From NCBI RefSeq assembly GCF_009014635.1, contig NZ_BKCF01000004.1, positions 62,001 through 126,000 of the forward strand: 64,000 nucleotides of DNA, written 5' to 3'. Shown here piece by piece: positions 8,665 to 17,693 of the stretch (positions are counted from its first letter, which is position 1; each line of letters opens with the position of its first letter). The notes beneath the pieces are model-generated. The model was not told the DNA's origin and did no database searches. It was given only the letters and a program-made list of their open reading frames with translations. The position numbers and the translations under genes are program-made. Source of the stretch: Patiriisocius marinistellae. GTDB lineage: Bacteria > Bacteroidota > Bacteroidia > Flavobacteriales > Flavobacteriaceae.

Positions 8665-8677
8665 GACATTTTGTCTT
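8665..8677. promoter_or_regulatory. Dyad GACATTTTGTCTT, copy 2, over the clpB promoter
   Basis: Identical to copy 1. It contains the TTG (8671-8673) of the predicted -33 element, so a protein bound here would compete with RNA polymerase. Confidence 0.5.
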
Positions 8678-8701
8678 TTTCTTAAATTGGCTTACCTTTT
8701 G
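8671..8701 (+). promoter_or_regulatory. Predicted clpB promoter
   Basis: TTG (8671-8673), 19 bases, then TACCTTTTG (8693-8701), one base longer than the TAnnTTTG consensus. It lies 73 bases before the clpB ATG. Confidence 0.5.
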
Positions 8702-8774
8702 AAATATGCATCTCGAAATTAAATATAACAACTACTGAAATTGATTTAATCCGTTTCAGAATAAAATATAAAAA

Positions 8775-11378
8775 ATGAATTTTAATAATTATACCATAAA
8801 AAGTCAAGAGGCCATACAGCAAGCCCAACAACTTGCGCAAGGATATGGCCATCAGCAAATAGAAAACGAACACATTATGAAAGCCATTTTTGAAGTGGAT
8901 GAAAATGTTACTCCGTTTCTATTAAAAAAATTAAACGTAAACGTATCTACGTTACAGCAAATTTTAGATAAGCAATTAGAAAGCTTTCCTAAAGTATCTG
9001 GCGGTGATATTATGTTATCGCGTTCGGCTAGCAGCACAGTTAATGAGGCTAGCAACATTGCGAAGAAAATGAATGACGAATACGTTTCAGTAGAACATCT
9101 ACTATTGGCTATTTTTAAATCAAAAAGTAATATTGCCCAAACATTAAAGGATCAAGGCGTTACAGAAAAAGGTTTAAAAGCTGCAATAGAAGAACTCCGG
9201 AAAGGTGACCGGGTGACTTCTCAGAGTGCTGAAGAAACATACAATTCACTTAACAAATACGCACGAAATTTAAATCAATTAGCGCGCGACGGAAAACTAG
9301 ATCCCGTAATTGGACGTGATGAAGAGATAAGAAGAATTCTTCAAATATTAACTCGTAGGACCAAAAACAACCCAATGCTCGTAGGAGAACCTGGTACTGG
9401 TAAAACAGCTATTGCCGAAGGACTTGCACACAGAATAGTTGATGGTGATGTTCCCGAAAATTTAAAAACTAAAGAAGTGTTTTCTTTAGATATGGGTGCC
9501 TTAATTGCAGGAGCTAAATTTAAAGGAGAGTTTGAAGAACGACTTAAAGCTGTCATTAAAGAGGTGACATCAAGTGATGGAGATATTGTTCTCTTTATTG
9601 ATGAGATTCACACACTCGTAGGTGCAGGTGGTGGACAGGGTGCGATGGATGCGGCAAATATTTTAAAGCCAGCATTAGCACGTGGAGAACTTCGTGCTAT
9701 AGGAGCAACAACACTTGATGAATATCAAAAATATTTTGAAAAAGACAAAGCTTTAGAGCGTCGTTTTCAAAAAGTGATGGTGAATGAGCCTGATACAGAA
9801 AGTGCAATTTCAATACTTAGAGGTATTAAGGAAAAATATGAAGCACACCATAAAGTACGCATAAAAGATGAGGCAATTATTGCCGCTGTTGAGTTATCAC
9901 AACGCTATATTACTAACAGGTTTTTACCAGATAAGGCTATTGATTTAATGGATGAAGCTGCTAGTAAAATGCGTATGGAAATTAATAGCAAGCCGGAGGA
10001 ACTTGATGTTCTTGATCGTAAAGTTATGCAACTTGAGATTGAAATAGAGGCTATAAAACGTGAGAATGACGAAACAAAATTAAAAAGCTTAAGAAGTGAT
10101 CTCGCTAATATAAAAGAAGAACGCAACGAACTTAATGCTAAATGGAAAAGCGAAAAAGAAGTTGTTGAAAATGTCCAGAATTTAAAAACTGAGATTGAAG
10201 ACTATAAACTTGAAGCAGAACGTGCGGAGCGCGAGGGAGATTTTGGTAAAGTAGCTGAAATTCGATACGGAAAAATTAAAGAAACGCAAGAAAAGCTTTC
10301 AGAATTAGAACAACAACTTGCTAAAAACCAATCTGGAAATTCTTTAATCAAAGAAGAGGTTACTAATGAAGATATTGCTGAAGTTGTTGCAAAATGGACA
10401 GGGATTCCTGTGACTAAAATGCTACAAAGTGATAGAGAAAAGCTACTAAAGTTAGAAAACGAGCTCCATAAAAGAGTTGTTGGACAAGAAGAAGCAATTG
10501 TGGCGGTTAGTGATGCTGTACGAAGAAGTAGAGCTGGATTACAAGATCCCAAAAAACCACTAGGAAGTTTTCTATTCTTGGGAACAACTGGAGTAGGTAA
10601 AACTGAGCTAGCAAAAGCCCTTGCAGCATATATGTTTGATGATGACAACGCAATGACTAGAATTGATATGAGTGAATATCAAGAACGTCATAGTGTAAGC
10701 CGTTTAGTTGGTGCTCCTCCAGGATATGTAGGTTATGACGAAGGTGGGCAATTGACTGAGGCAGTAAGAAGAAAACCATATTCAGTGGTACTGCTTGATG
10801 AAATTGAAAAAGCACATCCAGACACTTTTAATATTTTACTACAAGTACTTGATGAAGGAAGATTAACAGATAATAAAGGGCGTATTGCAGATTTTAAAAA
10901 TACGATTATCATTATGACCAGTAATATGGGAAGTGAAATCATCCAACAAAAGTTTGAAACGGTTAAAGATCCAGAAACTGCAATGGAAGGTGCAAAAGTA
11001 GAAGTACTTGGATTGTTAAAACAAATGGTACGCCCAGAATTTTTAAATCGCATTGACGACATAATAATGTTTACTCCTTTAAATAAAGACCACATCAAAA
11101 AAATTGTGGGATTACAATTAAAAGGATTATCAAAAATGTTAACAAAACAAGGTATTACACTAGATGCTACAGATGAGGCTATTAACTATCTTTCTGAGAA
11201 AGGATTTGACCCCCAGTTTGGTGCAAGACCGGTAAAGAGAGTTATTCAAAAAGAAGTTTTAAATGAGTTATCTAAAGAAATTCTTTCGGGTAAAGTGACT
11301 ACAGATAGTATCATTCTACTAGATAGTTTTGATTCAAAATTAGTTTTTAGAAACCAAAATGATCTAGTTACAAATTAA
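8775..11378 (+). CDS. clpB: ATP-dependent disaggregase ClpB
   Basis: An 867-residue Hsp100 chaperone that, with the DnaK system, pulls polypeptides out of aggregates. Order of parts: N-terminal Clp_N repeats (residues about 1-145); first AAA+ module with Walker [10 protein letters not shown] (about 205) and Walker [15 protein letters not shown]; the long coiled-coil middle domain (about 395-525, rich in E, K and L); second AAA+ module with [14 protein letters not shown] (about 605) and [13 protein letters not shown]; and the C-terminal D2-small domain ([19 protein letters not shown]). The middle domain distinguishes it from ClpA and ClpC. It is monocistronic. Twin GACATTTTGTCTT dyads overlap the promoter and suggest stress control. 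Confidence 0.98.
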   Translation: MNFNNYTIKSQEAIQQAQQLAQGYGHQQIENEHIMKAIFEVDENVTPFLLKKLNVNVSTLQQILDKQLESFPKVSGGDIMLSRSASSTVNEASNIAKKMNDEYVSVEHLLLAIFKSKSNIAQTLKDQGVTEKGLKAAIEELRKGDRVTSQSAEETYNSLNKYARNLNQLARDGKLDPVIGRDEEIRRILQILTRRTKNNPMLVGEPGTGKTAIAEGLAHRIVDGDVPENLKTKEVFSLDMGALIAGAKFKGEFEERLKAVIKEVTSSDGDIVLFIDEIHTLVGAGGGQGAMDAANILKPALARGELRAIGATTLDEYQKYFEKDKALERRFQKVMVNEPDTESAISILRGIKEKYEAHHKVRIKDEAIIAAVELSQRYITNRFLPDKAIDLMDEAASKMRMEINSKPEELDVLDRKVMQLEIEIEAIKRENDETKLKSLRSDLANIKEERNELNAKWKSEKEVVENVQNLKTEIEDYKLEAERAEREGDFGKVAEIRYGKIKETQEKLSELEQQLAKNQSGNSLIKEEVTNEDIAEVVAKWTGIPVTKMLQSDREKLLKLENELHKRVVGQEEAIVAVSDAVRRSRAGLQDPKKPLGSFLFLGTTGVGKTELAKALAAYMFDDDNAMTRIDMSEYQERHSVSRLVGAPPGYVGYDEGGQLTEAVRRKPYSVVLLDEIEKAHPDTFNILLQVLDEGRLTDNKGRIADFKNTIIIMTSNMGSEIIQQKFETVKDPETAMEGAKVEVLGLLKQMVRPEFLNRIDDIIMFTPLNKDHIKKIVGLQLKGLSKMLTKQGITLDATDEAINYLSEKGFDPQFGARPVKRVIQKEVLNELSKEILSGKVTTDSIILLDSFDSKLVFRNQNDLVTN

Positions 11379-11471
11379 CAATACGAGGTTTTGAGTGTAC
11401 CTCATTTCTGGAAGTAAATCTATCGACTTATTAAGGAAAAAAAACTCTCAGTTTCATAATTGGTTGGTTAG

Positions 11472-11506
11472 CCGCTAATGTTTTAAAAAAGCATTAGCGG
11501 TTCTTT
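11472..11506 (+). terminator. Terminator of clpB
   Basis: CCGCTAATG (11472-11480) pairs with CATTAGCGG (11492-11500) and is followed by TTCTTT. Confidence 0.6.
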
Positions 11507-11513
11507 AAAATAA

Positions 11514-11553
11514 AAAAATGCCTCTAGAATATTAAAATTCTAGAGGCATTTTT
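11514..11553 (-). terminator. Terminator of the CsbD gene
   Basis: A perfect 17-base stem (11514-11530 with 11537-11553; core GCCTCTAGAAT) with a six-base loop and A/T tracts on both sides. It lies 15 bases past the csbD-like stop. Confidence 0.85.
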
Positions 11554-11568
11554 AAATAACTTACTGTT

Positions 11569-11754
11569 TTACCAGCTTGCTATTTCTTTTTGTACTGCTT
11601 CTTTAGCCTTACCTGTTTTCTCTTGCATCTTACCAACTAGTTGGTCGTACTGCCCTTCAGAAAAAGCTTCATCATCATTAAAAGTCATGCCGTATTGTTC
11701 TTTTGCTTTTCCTTTAATTTGGTTCCATTTTCCTTTTAATTCTGTCGTATTCAT
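11569..11754 (-). CDS. CsbD-family stress-response protein
   Basis: A 61-residue CsbD-like protein. The sequence MNTTELKGKWNQIKGKAKEQYG...DQLVGKMQEKTGKAKEAV shows the two related helical halves (KGKWNQIKGKAKEQ and VGKMQEKTGKAKEA) typical of the family. Members are strongly induced by general stress in many bacteria, but no biochemical role is known. It is monocistronic and converges on clpB, with separate terminators between them. I saw no consensus TAnnTTTG box directly upstream, which would fit control by an alternative sigma factor, but that is inference. Confidence 0.93.
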   Translation of the reverse strand: MNTTELKGKWNQIKGKAKEQYGMTFNDDEAFSEGQYDQLVGKMQEKTGKAKEAVQKEIASW

Positions 11755-12051
11755 AGCTTTTTTGTTTAGAAATTAATACTAATATAAAACTACAAAACAT
11801 CAATTACTCTTAGTATTAAGTAAAAGCTAATAATACCCTAATATTGTCATAATTTCAAAAGATATTTAAGTAATAACAAAAGTCAATATTAAAATACTGC
11901 AAAAAAATTGTTCTGGGAAAATCGATTCCTACTATAAACTTTAAAAAACTGATTATATAGATGTAACAAAATCAACAGTTTGCGCGTCATATTTATGTGA
12001 GACGTCATTAATCATTTAAAAAAAATGGCATAACCTTTAAAATTAATTATT

Positions 12052-12183
12052 ATGAAAACGCAAAAAAATACACAGAAAAGAGAGACAATACAACAACGTA
12101 ATACTCCACTAGCAATTTATATGTTTAGCATTACAACTATTGTAATTACTTACGCTATTTTTCTTGCACAAACACAATTATAA
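12052..12183 (+). CDS. Small 43-residue single-span membrane protein
   Basis: ATG at 12052 to TAA at 12181-12183. The product starts with a polar, basic region (MKTQKNTQKRETIQQRNTPL) and then a hydrophobic stretch of about 20 residues (AIYMFSITTIVITYAIFLA), ending in QTQL. The charge pattern fits a single transmembrane helix with the N-terminus inside. It is too short for most gene finders. It sits alone in the roughly 500-base stretch between the csbD-like gene and the SixA-like lipoprotein, and the leader before it is A-rich, as is usual for translated Bacteroidetes genes. No family is recognised; it could still be a chance frame. Confidence 0.5.
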   Translation: MKTQKNTQKRETIQQRNTPLAIYMFSITTIVITYAIFLAQTQL

Positions 12184-12212
12184 AAGAGAATCTCTAGAGA
12201 TAAAATTTTTTT

Positions 12213-12222
12213 CTTCGGAAAT
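12213..12222 (+). repeat. CTTCGGAAAT element, intergenic copy 3
   Basis: Exact copy followed by TTTAGTC, between the small membrane protein and the SixA-like lipoprotein. Confidence 0.8.
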
Positions 12223-12263
12223 TTTAGTCAATATTTTATCTATAACACAACCAAATTTTCTCG

Positions 12264-12271
12264 TATTTTTG
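12264..12271 (+). promoter_or_regulatory. -7 box of the SixA-like lipoprotein
   Basis: TATTTTTG fits TAnnTTTG. It supports the ATG at 12318 over the in-frame TTG at 12276. No clear -33 TTG. Confidence 0.4.
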
Positions 12272-12317
12272 AATTTTGAAACTACTAATTTCTGAAAAAC
12301 TTTTAAAAATCTTACAG

Positions 12318-12881
12318 ATGAAAAATTGGGTATTTATTTTATTTTTAGCGGTAGCAAGTATGTCTTGTCAAGAAAACAAGAATGAGCAAAAGGAAGCTGA
12401 CGTAACGGCTGAATTGAAAGATGATTCTATTAAAATTCCAGAGTCGACAATTACTACTTTTTACCTCATTAGACATGCAGACAAGGATACTCGTGATGTA
12501 AAAAGTGAAGACCCACCATTAACAGAGGAAGGAAAAAAACGTGCTGAATCTTGGGCTGAATATTTTAGTAACGAAGTCATTAATGCAATTTACACTACAA
12601 ATTACGACAGGACAAGACATACTATTTTTTATCTAGCGAGAGATAAAGATATTTCTGCCGAATTATATTACCCTGGCGAACTTTTCAACAATCAATTTCT
12701 TAACAAAGTACAAGGACAAACAGCAGTCATTGTAGGTCACAGCAATACTATACCTCAACTAGTTAATAGAATGATTGGTGAAGAAAAATTTAGTGACATT
12801 GATGATAATGATTACGACAATCTATATGTTGTAACATTTAAAGGAAACACCGCTACTGCAATCGTTAAAGACATTAATTAA
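12318..12881 (+). CDS. Histidine-phosphatase lipoprotein (SixA-like)
   Basis: A 187-residue lipoprotein of the histidine phosphatase (phosphoglycerate-mutase-like) superfamily. The signal peptide MKNWVFILFLAVASMSC ends in a lipobox. The catalytic RHG-type motif appears as YLIRHADKD (the nucleophile His follows Arg). The supporting Arg is in TNYDRTRHT, and the second catalytic His in VIVGHSNTIPQLV. The fold is minimal, as in SixA. Being exported, it cannot simply be assumed to act on phosphohistidine proteins like cytoplasmic SixA; the substrate is unknown. I use the ATG at 12318 because it starts a clean signal peptide and lies downstream of the promoter box. Its 3' end overlaps the convergent gene by 8 bases. 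Confidence 0.88.
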   Translation: MKNWVFILFLAVASMSCQENKNEQKEADVTAELKDDSIKIPESTITTFYLIRHADKDTRDVKSEDPPLTEEGKKRAESWAEYFSNEVINAIYTTNYDRTRHTIFYLARDKDISAELYYPGELFNNQFLNKVQGQTAVIVGHSNTIPQLVNRMIGEEKFSDIDDNDYDNLYVVTFKGNTATAIVKDIN

Positions 12882-13614
12882 GCATTACACGCACATTTTC
12901 AGTTTCAATTTTTGAGAGTAATTTTAGGTTATTTTGCTCAAATAACTTATCAAGATCTGTGAGTGGTGTTTCAAGACTTTCAGGCTTGTAGTTATTATAA
13001 TCTACAAAACGAACTCCTTCAATAGTACGTGGATTATACGCTTCTCTAAAACGAATCCCGCCTCCATTTACAGCATAGCTATATGCTAAATAATCTACGG
13101 TAAAATTTGTTTTGTGAACCCAGTACATAAATACATCATCAAAATCTGTCCCTCCTCCTTCTTCTTTAAAAGTAACCTCAATTTTATAATACGGCACATC
13201 GTTTATACTCCCCTCACCCACTAATTTTTTATTAACCGCTGGAGCATTTAATCCATACGGCAACTGAGAAAAATAGTGCACCGAATTTACCCCGTCAACA
13301 ATTTTTATTTTTATAGAATCTGATACATTAACGATAGAATCATTTATTTCTCTTCTGAAATTTGTATTTGAAAATACATCTTTAATAACAGAAACACTAT
13401 CGTGGATAATTCTGCTATAACTATAATTTCCACCATCTCTAGTACTTTGATACTTTCCTTTTCTAAAGTCAAAATCAATGGTTATATTTTCACAATTTCC
13501 ACTACAGGCAGTCTCAATAGCATTATCTATTATTTGTTGTGCGGTTAGTTTTTCTTCGGTATTTGCACAAGAAACAAGAGTCGTAAAAAGGATTATGGAA
13601 AGTATATATTTCAT
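12874..13614 (-). CDS. Uncharacterised lipoprotein (DUF6503-like)
   Basis: A 246-residue lipoprotein with a short signal peptide and lipobox (TTLVSC, cysteine near residue 16). The mature part is beta-rich, with aromatic and acidic segments (YYKIEVTFKEEGGGTDFDDVFMYWVHKTNFTVDYLAYSY, RFREAYNPRTIEGVRFVDYNNYK). These resemble conserved flavobacterial lipoproteins in which a threonine- or lysine-rich sheet packs like LolA/LppX-type folds; I associate it from memory with DUF6503, which I could not check. A pair of cysteines (ACSGNCENI) near residue 37 might form a disulfide. It is divergent from smpB and overlaps the 3' end of the SixA-like gene by 8 bases. Confidence 0.75.
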   Translation of the reverse strand: MKYILSIILFTTLVSCANTEEKLTAQQIIDNAIETACSGNCENITIDFDFRKGKYQSTRDGGNYSYSRIIHDSVSVIKDVFSNTNFRREINDSIVNVSDSIKIKIVDGVNSVHYFSQLPYGLNAPAVNKKLVGEGSINDVPYYKIEVTFKEEGGGTDFDDVFMYWVHKTNFTVDYLAYSYAVNGGGIRFREAYNPRTIEGVRFVDYNNYKPESLETPLTDLDKLFEQNNLKLLSKIETENVRVMLN

Positions 13615-13633
13615 GAGTTTTATATTTCAGTAG

Positions 13634-13641
13634 CAAAGATA
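13634..13641 (-). promoter_or_regulatory. -7 box of the DUF6503-like lipoprotein
   Basis: TATCTTTG on the minus strand, about 20 bases before the ATG. The -33 position is not convincing. Confidence 0.45.
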
Positions 13642-13688
13642 GCCACTTAAAGTTATGTTAGTTATTTAAATGTTTAATGGATTAGTTC

Positions 13689-13696
13689 TATTTTTG
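13689..13696 (+). promoter_or_regulatory. -7 box of smpB, predicts leaderless mRNA
   Basis: TATTTTTG ends four bases before the smpB ATG at 13701. Confidence 0.55.
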
Positions 13697-13700
13697 TGTT

Positions 13701-14168
13701 ATGGCATTACAGAAAAACGTAAAAATTAAAAATAGAAAAGCTCGCTTTGAGTATGAAATTCTCGACAAATACGTCGCAGGTATTGTCCTTGCTGGCACTG
13801 AAATAAAAGCCATCCGCGAAGGACAAGCATCTATTGCTGAGAGTTTTTGCGAATTCAATGAAAAAGAAGAGTTATTTGTCATTAACATGACGGTGCAGGA
13901 ATACTCGCACGCAACCCATTTTAACCACAACCCAAAAAGCGAACGCAAATTATTACTCAATCGTGCTGAGCTAAAAAAGTTGCACAAATCCGTAAAAGCC
14001 TCTGGTTTGACAATTATACCTCTATTGCTATTTACAAATGATAAAGGGCTTGCAAAAATCCAAATCGCTTTATGTCGTGGTAAACGTGAGTTTGACAAAA
14101 GAGATTCAATTAAAGATAGAGATAGTAAACGGAACTTAGCGAGGATTAAGAAAAGTTTTAATAATTAA
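13701..14168 (+). CDS. smpB: SsrA-binding protein SmpB
   Basis: A 155-residue SmpB that binds tmRNA and lets it enter stalled ribosomes for trans-translation. It shows the conserved opening NRKARFEYEILDKYVAGIVLAGTEIKAIREGQASIAESF, the central beta-barrel, the KLLLNRAELKKL motif, the GRGK-like segment CRGKREFDKRDSIKDRDSKR, and the basic C-terminal tail (NLARIKKSF) that occupies the decoding centre. Length and start are standard. The tmRNA gene itself is not in the window. A promoter box four bases before the ATG predicts a leaderless transcript. Confidence 0.97.
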   Translation: MALQKNVKIKNRKARFEYEILDKYVAGIVLAGTEIKAIREGQASIAESFCEFNEKEELFVINMTVQEYSHATHFNHNPKSERKLLLNRAELKKLHKSVKASGLTIIPLLLFTNDKGLAKIQIALCRGKREFDKRDSIKDRDSKRNLARIKKSFNN

Positions 14169-14264
14169 AAATATTTTAGAGTAAGTTAATAGTATTCCTA
14201 AAGTTAAAAAATTTTTCATAAGCACTCAGCTCTGCGTATCTTCGTTATGCTATATATTCAGCTT

Positions 14265-16748
14265 ATGAAAAGATTAATTATTGCATTACTTTTTCTCACT
14301 AGTTTCATTTCCGAAGCACAAATTGTTGGTAAAGTTACTAATACTCTTAAAGAACCACTCCCCTATGTAAATGTATACGTGCAAGATACATATACTGGTA
14401 CAACCACAAATGATGATGGAAATTTTGAACTTAATGTGGGACGCGAAGGCATTTACACTATTATCGTCCAATTTTTAGGATATACAAAGGTTACTAAAGA
14501 AATAAATATTAAGTCATTTCCTTACATTTTAAATATCACCTTAAACGAGGAGACAACTAGCCTTGACGAAGTTGTAATAGACAGTGAAGAAGACCCTGCA
14601 AATCGCATTATAAGAGCAACTATTGCTCAGCGCAAAGAAAATTTAGCTAAAATTAGCGAGTACACCGCAGATTTTTACTCTCGTGGTTTATGGAAAGTTG
14701 AAGATGTTCCTGAAAAAATACTTGGTCAAGAAGTAGGTGATCTTGATGGCGCTTTAGATTCTACGCGTACGGGTATTATTTATCTTTCCGAAACAATTTC
14801 AAAAATTTCGTATCAAGAACCTAATGACTTTAATGAGCGCATCATTGCAAGCAAAGTGAGCGGAAGAGATAATGGCTTTAGTTTTAATAGTGCGCAGGAA
14901 TCTACATTTTCGTTTTACGAAAACACCATTGATTTGAGTGCGGCAATTGTTTCTCCTATTGCTAATAACGCTTTTAGTTATTACGATTATAAGCTTGACG
15001 GTGTCTTTTATGAAAATGGCAAACTCATTAATAAAATAAATGTCATCCCTAAAAGACCAAAAGATCGTGTATTTAGTGGGCAAATTTATATTGTTGAAGA
15101 TGACTGGCAACTTTATGGAGTAGAAATTAAAACTACAGGGAGTGCCATCCAAGTCCCCTTTATTAAAGAGATTGTTTTTAAACAAAACTTTAAATATGAT
15201 AGTGAATACGACTTTTGGGTAAAGCTATCTCAAACCATCGATTTTGGTTTTGGATTTATGGGACTTAACGGAGAAGGGCATTATATCTGTAATTATAGTA
15301 ACTACGATTTTAAACCTAATTTTGATAAAAAAAGTTTTAGCAATGAAGTGCTTTCCTTTGAGCCAGAAGCAAACAAGAAAGACAGCCTTTTCTGGAAAGG
15401 AACACGCCCAGTGCCTTTAACAAATGAAGAACTCAATGATTATATAAAAAAGGACAGTTTACAAACATTGCGGCGCTCTAAGCCTTATTTAGATTCGCTT
15501 GATAAAAAATCAAACAAGTTTAGCTTAACTGCCCCATTATTGGGCTATACTTACAGTAAAAGTTATGATAAATGGAGACTTAGTTATGATGGTCCTGTTC
15601 CTGAAATTGCATTTAATACAGTTCAAGGCTATAATAGTAGCGCGGGATTGAGCTTCTTTAAATGGTATAATGAAAATCAAACAAACTGGCTCGCAGCATC
15701 TGTTAATGCAACCTACGGGATTGATGAAGACAGATTTAGATTTACTGGACGCATTACTAAAAATTTTAATCGAAAAAATAATTTAAGGGTTTCAATTTCC
15801 GGAGGAAGCAAACTCGAACAATTTAATGCTAGTGAACCAATTTCGCCATTGATTAATAGCATTGCGACGTTGTTTTTTGAGCGCAATTATATGAAATTGT
15901 ATGCTCTTGATTTTGTGCGTTTTAATTATCAGCAAGAATTATTTAACGGTCTAGAAACTCGCGTACGCTTGGGCTATGAAAATAGAAGTCCCATTTTTAA
16001 TAATTCAAATCATTATTATATTAATAATGGTAGTGATGTGAGTTATACTTCAAACAATCCATTGACACCTGCAGATTTTGATAATTCTGCAATTGACGAG
16101 CACTCTATTTTTAAAAGTAATATAGCATTGCGTATTACGTTTGGGCAAAAATATTTTTCAAATCCTGATATGAAATTTAATATTGGTAATGAATTATATC
16201 CACAACTTACTCTTCGATTTGAAAATGGATTAGGCGCATCAAATAATAATTATAATTATAGCCAATTAAGCGGAGAATTGTATCAAGATTTTTCCCTCGG
16301 AAATAAAGGCGAATTTTACTATCGCGTTAAAGGTGGAACCTTTTTTAATGGCGATGATATAAGCTTTGCTGATTATCAACATTTCAACGGAAACCAAACT
16401 AGAGTAGGCACTTCACCTAATTATACAAATACTTTTAATCTATTACCATATTATGATTTGAGTACTAACCAAAATTATTTAGAAGGACACTTAGAACACG
16501 ATTTTAAAGGTTGGATCCTCGGAAAAATTCCTGGTATTAATCAACTTAATTTTAACCTAGTTATTGGCGCTCACATATTAGCTACAGACAGCAGAAAGCC
16601 ATACTCAGAATTCTCAGTAGGTATTGATAATTTAGGTTTTGGTAACTATCGATTACTCCGTGTTGATTATGTACGTTCTAATTACAATGGTGTAAAAGAC
16701 GGTGCATTTATATTTGGGTTAAAGTTTTTAGATTTATTGGGGTTGTAA
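14265..16748 (+). CDS. DUF5686/carboxypeptidase-like outer-membrane protein
   Basis: An 827-residue exported protein. The start at 14265 gives a clean signal peptide (MKRLIIALLFLTSFISEAQ); the in-frame ATG at 14247 would only add six residues. After it comes a CarboxypepD_reg-like domain (GKVTNTLKEPLPYVNVYVQDTYTGTTTNDDGNFELNV) ending in the SLDEVVI motif seen at the edge of TonB-receptor plugs. The long remainder matches the DUF5686 layout (ANRIIRATIAQRKEN..., then beta-barrel-like strands ending in VKDGAFIFGLKFLDLLGL). It is probably an outer-membrane beta-barrel of unknown substrate, not a classical TonB receptor. The bases encoding the signal-peptide end (ISEA) contain one CTTCGGAAAT element in reverse. 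It converges on pcm with a one-base gap. Confidence 0.85.
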   Translation: MKRLIIALLFLTSFISEAQIVGKVTNTLKEPLPYVNVYVQDTYTGTTTNDDGNFELNVGREGIYTIIVQFLGYTKVTKEINIKSFPYILNITLNEETTSLDEVVIDSEEDPANRIIRATIAQRKENLAKISEYTADFYSRGLWKVEDVPEKILGQEVGDLDGALDSTRTGIIYLSETISKISYQEPNDFNERIIASKVSGRDNGFSFNSAQESTFSFYENTIDLSAAIVSPIANNAFSYYDYKLDGVFYENGKLINKINVIPKRPKDRVFSGQIYIVEDDWQLYGVEIKTTGSAIQVPFIKEIVFKQNFKYDSEYDFWVKLSQTIDFGFGFMGLNGEGHYICNYSNYDFKPNFDKKSFSNEVLSFEPEANKKDSLFWKGTRPVPLTNEELNDYIKKDSLQTLRRSKPYLDSLDKKSNKFSLTAPLLGYTYSKSYDKWRLSYDGPVPEIAFNTVQGYNSSAGLSFFKWYNENQTNWLAASVNATYGIDEDRFRFTGRITKNFNRKNNLRVSISGGSKLEQFNASEPISPLINSIATLFFERNYMKLYALDFVRFNYQQELFNGLETRVRLGYENRSPIFNNSNHYYINNGSDVSYTSNNPLTPADFDNSAIDEHSIFKSNIALRITFGQKYFSNPDMKFNIGNELYPQLTLRFENGLGASNNNYNYSQLSGELYQDFSLGNKGEFYYRVKGGTFFNGDDISFADYQHFNGNQTRVGTSPNYTNTFNLLPYYDLSTNQNYLEGHLEHDFKGWILGKIPGINQLNFNLVIGAHILATDSRKPYSEFSVGIDNLGFGNYRLLRVDYVRSNYNGVKDGAFIFGLKFLDLLGL

Positions 16749-16749
16749 A

Positions 16750-17391
16750 TTAATTTTTATCCTCTAATAAAGGTACAAACCTAAACTCACCAAATTCTTC
16801 TTTGCTAAAGGCAGTTGGGGAGATACGCGTGTACACTTCCATAATTTGCACTTTATCTCCCACAGGAATTACTAGCTTAGCACCCACTTTTAATTGTGCC
16901 AATAATGGTTTAGGCACATACGGCGCTCCTGCAGTTACAATTATACCATCAAAAGGCGCTTCGTTTTCAAGACCAATATACCCATCCCCAAAAATTAATT
17001 TTTTAGGCCGGTAGCCTAGTTTGGGTAGAAAGCGTTTTGTTTTTTTAAAAAGTTCGTTTTGGCGTTCAATACTATAAACTTTTGCCCCTACCTCAAGAAG
17101 AACGGCCGTTTGATACCCACTCCCTGTACCTATTTCGAGTATTTTATCACCTCTTTTTACTCCTAGTAATTCTGTTTGACGTGCCACGGTATAGGGTTGA
17201 GAGATTGTTTGATCTGCAGCAATAGGAAATGCTTTATCCACGTAAGCATGATCAATAAAACTACTATCCATAAATAAATGGCGTGGTATTTTATTTACGG
17301 CAGCGAGCACATCTGGATTTGTAATTCCTTTTTTCTTAAGTGTTTCCACGAGGCGCTTACGCATGCCTTGATGAGTAAAAGTGTCTTTCAA
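16750..17391 (-). CDS. pcm: Protein-L-isoaspartate O-methyltransferase
   Basis: An SAM-dependent methyltransferase that methylates isoaspartyl residues so that damaged proteins can be repaired. Motifs: KIPRHLFMD, DQTISQPYTVARQTELL (the conserved substrate-loop), EIGTGSGYQTAVL (SAM motif I), and FDGIIVTAGAPYVPKPLLAQLKVGAKLVIPVG. I chose the TTG at 17391 as start: it gives 213 residues, the usual size, and the opening L/M-KDTFTHQGMRKRLV matches cytoplasmic family members. The frame is open up to an ATG at 17541, adding 50 residues with a hydrophobic patch (KFIFFFAILQSSITS) that could act as a signal peptide, so a longer, exported form is possible. Confidence 0.9.
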   Translation of the reverse strand: MKDTFTHQGMRKRLVETLKKKGITNPDVLAAVNKIPRHLFMDSSFIDHAYVDKAFPIAADQTISQPYTVARQTELLGVKRGDKILEIGTGSGYQTAVLLEVGAKVYSIERQNELFKKTKRFLPKLGYRPKKLIFGDGYIGLENEAPFDGIIVTAGAPYVPKPLLAQLKVGAKLVIPVGDKVQIMEVYTRISPTAFSKEEFGEFRFVPLLEDKN

Positions 17392-17669
17392 TGTGCTAGA
17401 ATTTTGGGAGGTTATGGATGATTGCAAAATAGCAAAAAAGAAAATAAATTTTGATGTAATAAATTGCAATTTGAGAAATAATTTATTTTTTAAAAGACGA
17501 GTAATTTTACAAATAAATTGTACGAAACCTTTAAACAACACCCATCATTCCCGCCGTTAAAATTTTAGAAAAAAGAAAACACATTAATCTTTATAATTAT
17601 AATTATTCATCCATTTTAAGTTAACAATATTTCTATTAAATCACCCTTTTAAACTCCCTATCATTCTCG

Positions 17670-17677
17670 TACATTTG
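17670..17677 (+). promoter_or_regulatory. -7 box of the Gfo/Idh/MocA gene
   Basis: TACATTTG ends 16 bases before the ATG at 17694. No TTG at -33. Confidence 0.45.
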
Positions 17678-17693
17678 TAGAAAACACGAGCGC

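Noticed and set aside
10202-10648. 148-codon minus-strand frame inside clpB (and a 121-codon one at 10733-11098)
   Set aside because: Both are antisense shadows of the well-conserved clpB coding region.
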